NCBI GenBank assembly: GCA_905479205.1
Contig: CAJQLP010000087.1
Coordinates: forward strand, 1-37,653
Direction of reading: 5' to 3'
DNA: 37,653 nt
DNA from: an uncultured Luminiphilus sp.
GTDB lineage: Bacteria > Pseudomonadota > Gammaproteobacteria > Pseudomonadales > Halieaceae
Shown here: one piece after another, positions 25,166 to 32,243 of the stretch
Numbering within the stretch: position 1 is the stretch's first letter
Layout of the letters: the number at the start of each line of letters is the position of its first letter
Notes under the pieces: generated by a model
Seen by the model: only the letters and a program-made list of their open reading frames with translations
Databases searched by the model: none
What the model was told of the DNA's origin: nothing
Position numbers and translations under genes: made by a program

Positions 25166-25401
25166 GAATCGAGTTCCTGAACCTCGCCTGATTCTGATAC
25201 TACGGCGACACGCTGCTCAGCTACATCAAGCGATTGGCTCGCGGCTTTCACGAGTTGCATACCTTTTTCATAAAGTGACAGAGAGTCCTCAAGTGCCACC
25301 TCAGGATTTTCCAGCCGATCAACTATTGCGGCAAGTTCCTCCATCTGTTCTTTAAGGGTCACTTGTGGGTGAGCCTCGGCGGCTGTCTTGGTTTTTGTCA
25401 C
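25162..25401 (-). CDS. xseB: Exodeoxyribonuclease VII small subunit
   Basis: 79 residues. XseB binds XseA to form exonuclease VII, which degrades single-stranded DNA. The helical core is recognisable: LKEQMEELAAIVDRLENPE followed by LEDSLSLYEKGMQLVKAA. The start is GTG at 25401 with GGAG eight bases upstream. It lies between dxs and ispA, overlapping the ispA start by four bases. Confidence 0.95.
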   Translation of the reverse strand: MTKTKTAAEAHPQVTLKEQMEELAAIVDRLENPEVALEDSLSLYEKGMQLVKAASQSLDVAEQRVAVVSESGEVQELDS

Positions 25402-25428
25402 AGTATTTACTCCGAGAGCGAGAGGTAC

Positions 25429-27348
25429 TCAGCGCACAGGCGCTGTTTGAGCGATGGTAACTGTCGAATCCAATAGCGTGCCTGCTTCCACGATAGCATC
25501 TACCGTTAGACCCGCCGCTTCACGATTCTGTTGCTGGCTTGCGTGGTCAATCCATTGATCAGGAATGGCTATATGTTTCACGTCGCAGTGTATATCGGTG
25601 TTGGCTAAGTACTCAGCGACTCCACTGCCCGCACCACCTGCTAGGGCGTTTTCCTCCACGGTAACAATGCGCTGATGACTGCGTGCAATGTCGGCAATCA
25701 TTGATTCGTCCAAAGGTTTAGCCCAGCGCATGTCAACTAAGGTGGCGTCTAATTGCTCTGCCGCCTCGCGCGCCTCTTCCAAAAGCACGCCAAAATTGAG
25801 GATCGCTGTACCCGAGCCAGACCGTAAAGGCACGGCCTTACCAATGTCCAAGGTTCGCATCTGCTCTTCAATGAGCGCGCCTGTACCGTTACCGCGGGGA
25901 TAACGAACCGCCGCGGGTCCGGAATATTGATAGGCGGTATAAAGTAATTGCCGGCACTCGTTTTCGTCAGATGGACAGGCGATGATCATGTTCGGTACGC
26001 AACGAAGATAGCTCAGGTCAAATACACCGTGATGGGTTGAGCCGTCCTGCCCAACTAAGCCCGCGCGGTCAAGCGCAAACGTCACATCGAGCTTTTGAAT
26101 CGCTACGTCATGAATTAACTGGTCATAGGCGCGCTGTAAAAAAGTGGAATAAATAGCGACGACCGGCTTAATGTCGTCGCATGCTAAACCTGCTGCAAAC
26201 GTCACCGCATGCTGCTCAGCGATAGCGACGTCATAAAAACGGTCAGGGAACTGTTGGGCGAAATTGACCATGCCAGAGCCTTCACACATGGCGGGTGTAA
26301 TGGCCACTAACTTGGGGTCTTTAGAGGCCACATCGCAGAGCCAGCGGCCGAATACATCTTGGTACTTTGGTGGGGCAGGCTTTTCAGTAAGGCTATTACT
26401 CGCAGCGGTGCTTGTTGTCTCAATTTTATTAATGGCGTGAAAGCCGACGGGGTCTGCTTCGGCTGGCGCGAAGCCTTTGCCTTTTACCGTGCGTATGTGG
26501 AGAAGCTGTGGCCCTTTCAAGTCAACCATCGCTTTAAGCGTATGGACTAATTGCGGTAAATCATGACCGTCAATGGGTCCTACATAGTTAAAGCCGAGCT
26601 CTTCAAAAAGCATCCCGGGAGCCACTAGACTTTTCCACTGCTCCTCGGTTTTCTTGGCCACTTCCCAAGCTGTGCGTACGTGCTCGAGAATACGTTTAGA
26701 GCCCTCTCTGAAAGCTATGTAGGTTGGACTTGCCCAGATCTTAGCAAAGTAGGTCGCAAGCCCGCCCGTGTTGTGACCGATGGACATTTGGTTGTCGTTG
26801 AGTATCACTAATAAGTTGGGCCGCACATGGCCTGCGTGAGCGAGCGCCTCAAAGGCCATGCCTCCCGTTATCGCGCCATCGCCAATGACCGCGACTGCCT
26901 TGCGATCGTAGCCCATCTTTTCAGCTGCGATTGCCATGCCCATTGCCGCAGAAATGCTTGTCGAGGAATGTCCAACGCCGAACGTGTCGAATTCACTTTC
27001 ACTGCGCTTGGGGAAGCCAGATAGTCCACTCTGCTGGCGAATACTGCCCATTTTTTCTCGGCGACCAGTGAGAATTTTATGCGGATACGTCTGATGGCCC
27101 ACATCCCATACCAATCTGTCCTGCGGTGTATTCAGAACATGATGAAGAGCTACGGTGAGCTCTACGACCCCAAGTCCCGCACCAAAATGCCCGCCGGTAT
27201 TGGCGACGCTAAACAGCAAGAACTGACGTACTTCATCCGCGAGTGATACTAGGTCAGTTTCAGACAGTGACGCCAACACGCGTCGATCCTTATCGATGCT
27301 GTCGAGAAGGGGCGTCGAGGGGTTGCTCGTTGGAAATTGTGTCACCAT
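25429..27348 (-). CDS. dxs: 1-deoxy-D-xylulose-5-phosphate synthase
   Basis: 639 residues from the chosen start. Dxs joins pyruvate and glyceraldehyde 3-phosphate, the thiamine-dependent first step of the MEP isoprenoid pathway. Motifs include GGHFGAGLGVVELTVALH, the ThDP-binding VIGDGAITGGMAFEAL with VILNDNQMSIG, IAEQHAVTFAAGLA, and DRAGLVGQDGSTHHGVFD. The ATG at 27348 matches the start of the conserved region; there is no clear ribosome binding site, and the frame is open to a TTG at 27426 overlapping the SGNH gene. It is the main enzyme of this minus-strand operon. Confidence 0.96.
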   Translation of the reverse strand: MVTQFPTSNPSTPLLDSIDKDRRVLASLSETDLVSLADEVRQFLLFSVANTGGHFGAGLGVVELTVALHHVLNTPQDRLVWDVGHQTYPHKILTGRREKMGSIRQQSGLSGFPKRSESEFDTFGVGHSSTSISAAMGMAIAAEKMGYDRKAVAVIGDGAITGGMAFEALAHAGHVRPNLLVILNDNQMSIGHNTGGLATYFAKIWASPTYIAFREGSKRILEHVRTAWEVAKKTEEQWKSLVAPGMLFEELGFNYVGPIDGHDLPQLVHTLKAMVDLKGPQLLHIRTVKGKGFAPAEADPVGFHAINKIETTSTAASNSLTEKPAPPKYQDVFGRWLCDVASKDPKLVAITPAMCEGSGMVNFAQQFPDRFYDVAIAEQHAVTFAAGLACDDIKPVVAIYSTFLQRAYDQLIHDVAIQKLDVTFALDRAGLVGQDGSTHHGVFDLSYLRCVPNMIIACPSDENECRQLLYTAYQYSGPAAVRYPRGNGTGALIEEQMRTLDIGKAVPLRSGSGTAILNFGVLLEEAREAAEQLDATLVDMRWAKPLDESMIADIARSHQRIVTVEENALAGGAGSGVAEYLANTDIHCDVKHIAIPDQWIDHASQQQNREAAGLTVDAIVEAGTLLDSTVTIAQTAPVR

Positions 27349-27422
27349 GGGAGAATCATATCGCAAACAAACGTCAAGCGTGAGCCTCTCTTTACTTTTT
27401 AAAGCTCTCTCAAAGGATCGAA

Positions 27423-28133
27423 TCAAAGGCTGTCTAAAAAAGCCTCCAAACTCGCTGCTACTTTTCTGTAGCCTTCTTCATTTAAACGCATACCGTTGGG
27501 CCAGAAAAGATGCCGTTCTGGATTCCTGTAGTCTTTACCGAATACGGGTGACAGGTCGATGATTCGCACGCTTGAGCTGCTCTCGATTCGGGCGCTTAGC
27601 TCGCGATAGAAGCGAGTTTGAACTTGCGGCTTGGCAGCGAGCGCAGGCGATGGGATTGGTAAGACAACAGCGAAAGTCGGCACAACGCCATAGTAGTCAG
27701 CTCGCTCTTGAATTTTTTCCAGCGCGCTGACGAGACCGTCTATGGGCTCGTCTAGCGCTCGATCCTCGAGCCAAAACAGAACGGCGTATGGTCGATAGTG
27801 AGCGATGGCACGATCAAAGCATTCAGCTACTGAGCTGAGTCGCAAATTAGGTAAGCTGCGGACTAAAACGGGGTGGTTAGCGAGTGTCTTGGGTATGCTT
27901 GGCCAGTCTGATATTCGAGACCCTCCCATTAGCACGACAGAGCGGGGGCTAATGACACTTTGGTTATCGCGGGCTTCGAGCGTTATCGCGAGCTGTTCGC
28001 AGCTCATGGCCTCACGCTTTTGGGCCTCTATGTGGGTGTATTTGGTCAGTGTTACTAAAAGAGGCAGCATGATGACAAGAATCGCAGCCCCGATTCGCCA
28101 TAGATTCTGCTTGCGCGCTGCATTTAGCCCCAA
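27423..28133 (-). CDS. Membrane-anchored SGNH-fold protein with altered catalytic dyad
   Basis: 236 residues. One N-terminal membrane span (about 11-30) anchors a domain outside the cytoplasm. VVLMGGSRISDWP (about 66-78) matches the block I of SGNH/GDSL hydrolases with its nucleophile serine. The C-terminal block, normally DG-H-L, reads WPNGMRLNEEGY (about 211-222): the Asp is Asn and the His is Arg. It may thus be a binding protein rather than an esterase. The start is TTG at 28133 with GAGGT seven bases upstream; no ATG is nearby. It is the first gene of the operon before dxs, but no family link with isoprenoids is known to me. Confidence 0.65.
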   Translation of the reverse strand: MGLNAARKQNLWRIGAAILVIMLPLLVTLTKYTHIEAQKREAMSCEQLAITLEARDNQSVISPRSVVLMGGSRISDWPSIPKTLANHPVLVRSLPNLRLSSVAECFDRAIAHYRPYAVLFWLEDRALDEPIDGLVSALEKIQERADYYGVVPTFAVVLPIPSPALAAKPQVQTRFYRELSARIESSSSVRIIDLSPVFGKDYRNPERHLFWPNGMRLNEEGYRKVAASLEAFLDSL

Positions 28134-28156
28134 GGTCTTACCTCAAAAGTGTGATC

Positions 28157-28221
28157 AGTATCGCAAAAAAGACTCCCGGCAGAGTCTCGAATTAAATTGC
28201 ACAAAGAGCGATACTTTTTTT
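28157..28221. repeat. Nested inverted repeats with T-runs between the divergent SGNH and GGDEF genes
   Basis: Outer arms AGTATCGC (28157-28164) and GCGATACT (28208-28215) are perfect 8-bp inverted repeats 43 bp apart; a run of seven T ends the right arm on the plus strand. Inside, AGACTC (28170-28175) and GAGTCT (28182-28187) form a 6-bp hairpin followed on the minus strand by five T. The inner hairpin thus looks like an intrinsic terminator/attenuator in the leader of the SGNH-dxs operon, and the outer pair like a weak one for the plus strand, or an operator. Confidence 0.55.
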
Positions 28222-28256
28222 ACACCAACGCCGTCAGTCTACTGTAAGGTGAGCCT

Positions 28257-29471
28257 ATGCTATATCAACAAAATATTACAGAGCTAAAAATTCTCTCCCG
28301 CAAGTTGGAATTTCAGCTCGAACATAGCCGATATGCGGTGGTGGGCATTCAGGCCACAGGCATAGTGTCGGTTTTAATATTGCTGTGGTTTCAAGTAGTT
28401 CACAAAACGGTTCTACTCTCTTGGGCTGCTGGCATGTTTGTGCTCGCGCTTAATTATTCTTTGCGCCTTGGTTCATCCTTACACCGAGACTGGTGCAATG
28501 AGCGGCCTTCTCGGGTTCATTGGGAGCTAATCGTAGGCGGAGTTCTTCTGGGCTTTTCTTGGGTTGCTTCAATATTCTGGCTTAATACTTTTCTTAGCGA
28601 TCAATATTTTTACCTCTCGTTATTGATCGTGATCGTTTGCTACATGGCGATACTCGCCGTGTCTGCTGTGGTACCTGGGGTTTATTTAGCTCAGATTTTT
28701 TCCGTCTATGTGCCTATCGCAGTATGGCTCGGCTGGCACTACGATGAGCGTGCTTTCAACCTTGTCATGGTTATATTATTGGCAGGAGTATCGTTGGTAA
28801 TGAGTTTGGCGAGTGGCTGGATGAGCAAGTCCGTGAGCCAGCTGGTAGTGGTGAATTTAGAGCGGGCGGCGATGGCCGATGATCTCGCCAACTTGTCGAT
28901 GAAAATGAGTGACCGTAATGCGCAATTGGAACAGGCACGCAAGCAACTTGCAGATCTCGCGATTATCGATGAATTGACAGGCCTGCGTAACCGCCGGGGC
29001 GCTAAACAAGTGTTTGATGTAGAGATCAGCCGCGCAACGCGGGCCGGTACTCCCCTAGGGATCCTAATGCTCGATGTAGACTATTTTAAGCTTTACAACG
29101 ACACCTATGGCCATCCTGCAGGAGATAGCGTGCTACAGAAAGTTGCTGAAGTGCTTTTATCGGTTACCGCGCGTGCGGGCGAATTGGCAGTGCGAATGGG
29201 TGGTGAAGAGTTTATGCTGATTTTGCCGGGGGCAACGCAGCGCGACGTTATGAATATCGCAGAGGTAATTCAAAAGCGGCTAGCTGATGCTGCGATTGAG
29301 CATCGTACTTCGCCGATTGCAAGTATTTTAACGGTGAGCCAGGGCGTGGTGTCGTGCGTGCCTCAATTACATATCGAAGCTGCCGATATGATAGAAGCTG
29401 CCGATAAAGCGCTTTACAGCAGCAAGAATAGTGGCCGTAATCGAGCCACGCTATCGCCCTATGAGCCTTAG
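28257..29471 (+). CDS. Membrane-anchored diguanylate cyclase (GGDEF)
   Basis: 404 residues. The N-terminal half (about 25-205) has six to seven predicted membrane spans, a MASE-like sensor without an obvious ligand motif. A short coiled-coil (about 210-235, NAQLEQARKQLADL) leads into the GGDEF domain: IIDELTGLRNRRG, LMLDVDYFKLYNDTYGHPAGD and the active loop RMGGEEF (about 313-319). The active site looks complete, so it should make c-di-GMP. The inhibitory RxxD site five residues earlier reads RAGE, so product inhibition may be reduced. AAGGTGAG precedes the ATG. Its stop overlaps that of convergent hslR by four bases. Confidence 0.92.
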   Translation: MLYQQNITELKILSRKLEFQLEHSRYAVVGIQATGIVSVLILLWFQVVHKTVLLSWAAGMFVLALNYSLRLGSSLHRDWCNERPSRVHWELIVGGVLLGFSWVASIFWLNTFLSDQYFYLSLLIVIVCYMAILAVSAVVPGVYLAQIFSVYVPIAVWLGWHYDERAFNLVMVILLAGVSLVMSLASGWMSKSVSQLVVVNLERAAMADDLANLSMKMSDRNAQLEQARKQLADLAIIDELTGLRNRRGAKQVFDVEISRATRAGTPLGILMLDVDYFKLYNDTYGHPAGDSVLQKVAEVLLSVTARAGELAVRMGGEEFMLILPGATQRDVMNIAEVIQKRLADAAIEHRTSPIASILTVSQGVVSCVPQLHIEAADMIEAADKALYSSKNSGRNRATLSPYEP

Positions 29472-29875
29472 TCCTCCAGATGTCTGCGCAATCGCGTAAG
29501 GCGCCGTCGATCATGCTTGTCCGGTCTCTGTGCTGGACGCGCAAGTGATCCGGCGGCTTTTCGCGCGTCGATTTCTCTTTGCCGCTTCGCCAAGCTTCGT
29601 TCGGTCTCGCGATATAACGTTTGTGCTGCTGGAGCACCGCCTCTGCGGTCACTCAGCTGTTCAACGACAACTTCCTTCTCGTCCCACCCTTGGCGAATGA
29701 GCAGGCAGTCGCCCACGCTAATTTCTTTGGAAACTTTAACGCGCTGACCGTCAAGTTGCACCTTGCCACCTTCGATGGCCGTTTTGGCAAGTGAGCGTGT
29801 TTTGAAAAAACGTGCTGCCCAGAGCCATTTATCGACACGAAGGCGCTGCAATTCTTGAGCTTGGGTGTTACTCAT
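29468..29875 (-). CDS. hslR: Heat shock protein 15 (S4-domain ribosome-associated protein)
   Basis: 135 residues. Hsp15 binds stalled 50S subunits carrying nascent chain and helps recycle them. An S4 RNA-binding domain fills the N-terminus (LRVDKWLWAARFFKTRSLA, GGKVQLDGQRVK); the C-terminal tail is strongly basic (RLTRLRRHLED). The ATG at 29875 overlaps the stop of the upstream nucleotidase gene (ATGA), the usual neighbour in E. coli (yrfG-hslR). Confidence 0.94.
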   Translation of the reverse strand: MSNTQAQELQRLRVDKWLWAARFFKTRSLAKTAIEGGKVQLDGQRVKVSKEISVGDCLLIRQGWDEKEVVVEQLSDRRGGAPAAQTLYRETERSLAKRQREIDARKAAGSLARPAQRPDKHDRRRLTRLRRHLED

Positions 29876-30576
29876 GAGTCAGCCAGTCCGTGATAAATCT
29901 CATCAAAATGCAGTATCGCGGGGTATTGAGTAACCAGCCGTATGGGTCCTTGGCTATCGGGCTGCCTGAGTGTAATTAAATGCTTAATTCCGAAGTGCTC
30001 TGCTGATGCAAGCACCGACTCGGAGTCATCGATAAAAAGTGATCGGTCTGGAGCAAACGGGCGCGCGCTTTGTAGTCTTTCCCAAAAGAGCTGTGATTCC
30101 TTGGGCTCACCGAATTCGTGAGAAGAATAGACCTGGTCAAACCACGGAGTGAGGTTAACTCGCTCAAGCTTTACTCGGAGGGTTTCTGGATGGGCGTTAG
30201 TAATGAGTACCACATCACAGTGGCTGGCTTTAAGGCGTTCTAAGAACTCGCGTGCCTCTGGGCGCCAGTTGATACCGTGTGAGACCTGTTCTTTTAACTT
30301 CACTACATTAAAGCCGAGCGTTCGACTCCAAAAATCTAGGCAGTACCAGTTGAGTTTGCCCGCCTCTCCAATAAAGATGGGCTCGAGATACGCTTTTGCA
30401 GCCTCAACTGTGATTGTCTGTCTGCGCGCATATTCATTAGGTATGGTGCGTAGCCAAAATTCGTTGTCGAATTGTAGGTCGAGTAATGTACCGTCCATAT
30501 CGAGAAACACGGTGTCGATCGCTTGCCAGTTAACAGCAGTAACAGAAAGGCAATTTGACTCAATTTTAAGTGTCAC
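29872..30576 (-). CDS. yrfG: GMP/IMP nucleotidase (HAD superfamily, YrfG-like)
   Basis: 234 residues. HAD phosphatase motif I is DTVFLDMDGTLLDLQFDN, motif II VVLITNAHPETL, then GEPKESQLFWERL with the catalytic lysine, and motif IV SLFIDDSESVL. It fits YrfG, which dephosphorylates purine nucleoside monophosphates. The start is GTG at 30576, the only plausible start in the open frame, with AAGGA ten bases upstream. The frame stays open upstream, but that part overlaps cysQ on the other strand. Translation is coupled to hslR. Confidence 0.88.
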   Translation of the reverse strand: MTLKIESNCLSVTAVNWQAIDTVFLDMDGTLLDLQFDNEFWLRTIPNEYARRQTITVEAAKAYLEPIFIGEAGKLNWYCLDFWSRTLGFNVVKLKEQVSHGINWRPEAREFLERLKASHCDVVLITNAHPETLRVKLERVNLTPWFDQVYSSHEFGEPKESQLFWERLQSARPFAPDRSLFIDDSESVLASAEHFGIKHLITLRQPDSQGPIRLVTQYPAILHFDEIYHGLADS

Positions 30577-30596
30577 GTCAGTGGTATCCTTGCCGC

Positions 30597-31472
30597 ATGA
30601 CTTATAGCTATCCAATCGATACCCAACTGCCTCCCCAATTGTGTGCTGCGTTGCAGTTGCCCGCGAGCACCATTGGACGAGTGGCAGATTTATTAACAAC
30701 TGCAAGCCAACAGATTTTGCAACATTATAACAGTGTCGAAGGTGTCCTTGTTGATCAGAAAGCTGACAGCAGCCCGATTACGGCAGCCGACAGAGCTGCT
30801 CACGATATTCTTTGTGCTGGCCTTTTAGCGCTAAACCCAGACATACCCGTACTTTCAGAGGAGTCGCCAGAATCCTTTGTAGCCGATCGTGGTCAATGGT
30901 CGAATTGCTGGCTTGTTGATCCGCTTGATGGGACCCGAGAATTTATTAGCCGTACCGACGCGTTTACGATCAATATTGCTTTGATACACGAGCAGCGAGC
31001 CGTGCTAGGTTTCATACAGGTTCCGGTGACCAATGAACTGTACATCGGCTTGCCTGGCGTAGGTGCCTGGCGCTGCACGCCGGAGCTCTGTACGCCGCTG
31101 CGCGTGCGCCAACTCGACTACCAATCGCCCCTCGGTGTTCTGGCTAGTGTGCGGCATAGTGAAGAGAAAGTGGCGAAAGTTATGAGTCAGCTCAATGAAT
31201 TATGCGAGGGTACTCAGCGAGTCAATGCCGGCAGCGCCATCAAGTTTTGTAAGCTCGTGGACGGCGAAGCTGATATTTATCCTCGGACCTCTCCTTGTTA
31301 TGAATGGGATGTTGCTGCGGGAGACGCAATCGTTACTGCTGCGGGAGGATTTGTGTGGAATGCTAAAGGCGAGCCTATGGCGTATAACGTCCGTGACACG
31401 TTGCTGGTTAACCGTTTCGTAGCGGGAGCGGATAGTAGTTTAGCGTGGGTGGAAATGCTGTATCCAGATTAA
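30597..31472 (+). CDS. cysQ: 3'(2'),5'-bisphosphate nucleotidase
   Basis: 291 residues. CysQ removes the 3'-phosphate from PAP, a by-product of sulfate assimilation. Inositol-phosphatase fold motifs: SPITAADRAAHDIL, VLSEESPE, WLVDPLDGTREFI (metal site) and EWDVAAGDAIVTAAGG. The ATG at 30597 is chosen; a GTG at 30570 in frame is possible. The divergent nucleotidase starts only 20 bp away, so both promoters must lie within the opposite gene. Neither start has a strong ribosome binding site. Confidence 0.94.
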   Translation: MTYSYPIDTQLPPQLCAALQLPASTIGRVADLLTTASQQILQHYNSVEGVLVDQKADSSPITAADRAAHDILCAGLLALNPDIPVLSEESPESFVADRGQWSNCWLVDPLDGTREFISRTDAFTINIALIHEQRAVLGFIQVPVTNELYIGLPGVGAWRCTPELCTPLRVRQLDYQSPLGVLASVRHSEEKVAKVMSQLNELCEGTQRVNAGSAIKFCKLVDGEADIYPRTSPCYEWDVAAGDAIVTAAGGFVWNAKGEPMAYNVRDTLLVNRFVAGADSSLAWVEMLYPD

Positions 31473-31535
31473 GCGCCTTGTCAGCAATCAGGCATACGGT
31501 TAACGTCTGCGTAGCGGATAGAAGAGGTATTTAGG

Positions 31536-31763
31536 ATGACAGCAAGTATGGGTGAGGGCGCAGCAAATGATGAGATGACCCCCGCTATGCGCCTAATGAC
31601 CCTTCAGTCGCGCCATCAGGCGTTGGATGCAAAGATCATGGAATTGCAGGGTCAGCCTTATCAAAATCAGCTTTTGATCCAGCGTCTCAAGAAAGAAAAA
31701 TTGCGTACGAAAGATGCCATAGCGCGATTGAAAGACGAGATGGTTCCAGACATAAACGCTTAA
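31536..31763 (+). CDS. YdcH-like small helical protein (DUF465)
   Basis: 75 residues. The family core is MRLMTLQSRHQALDAKI and IQRLKKEKLRTKDAIARLK, a charged helical hairpin. Function unknown in all relatives. The ATG at 31536 follows AGAGG and AGG; an ATG 13 codons later (MTPAMRLM) is possible. It ends three bases from the convergent methyltransferase gene. Confidence 0.85.
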   Translation: MTASMGEGAANDEMTPAMRLMTLQSRHQALDAKIMELQGQPYQNQLLIQRLKKEKLRTKDAIARLKDEMVPDINA

Positions 31764-31766
31764 CTT

Positions 31767-32243
31767 TCATTCCCCAATTCCCTCGATCGCAAGCAGCGTG
31801 AGTTTTCTCGCTAATCCCCCACTAAATCCGCCAATTGCGCCACCGGCGCCAAGCACGCGATGGCAGGGGATAATAATGGGTAATGGGTTGGCCCCAACTG
31901 CGCCGCCAACTGCGCGGGCGGCCTTTGGGTTGCCAATACGTTTAGCCAAATCCCCATAGGTGGTGAAAGTGCCAAACTCCTGCATTGAAAGCGCCTCCCA
32001 GACCCGCTGTTGAAAAACAGTTCCTTTAGGGGCGAGAGGAAGATCAAAGTCTTTCAGCGTGCCCAAAAAAAACGCGCTTAGCTGCTTTGCGGCTTCGATC
32101 AAAAGAGCATTGTTTGTGCTTTTGTCAGCCTCAGTCTCAGTCTTGGACTCAGACCAGCGCACTTCAGTTAAGGCCTCGTCAGAGGCGTAAAGCATCAGCT
32201 GCCCGAGTGGCGAAGACATTTGAAGATAGTGCCTCACTGTCAT
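31767..32243 (-). CDS. ogt: Methylated-DNA--protein-cysteine methyltransferase
   Basis: 158 residues. It repairs O6-alkylguanine by a suicide transfer of the alkyl group to its cysteine. The active-site block is NPLPIIIPCHRVLG (Cys127), with the DNA-binding segment FTTYGDLAKRIGNPKAARAVG and the C-terminal GGFSGGLARKLTLLAIEG. The N-terminal domain has no Ada-like cysteines, so it is the Ogt type without a regulatory part. The start codon overlaps the antiporter stop as ATGA. Confidence 0.95.
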   Translation of the reverse strand: MTVRHYLQMSSPLGQLMLYASDEALTEVRWSESKTETEADKSTNNALLIEAAKQLSAFFLGTLKDFDLPLAPKGTVFQQRVWEALSMQEFGTFTTYGDLAKRIGNPKAARAVGGAVGANPLPIIIPCHRVLGAGGAIGGFSGGLARKLTLLAIEGIGE

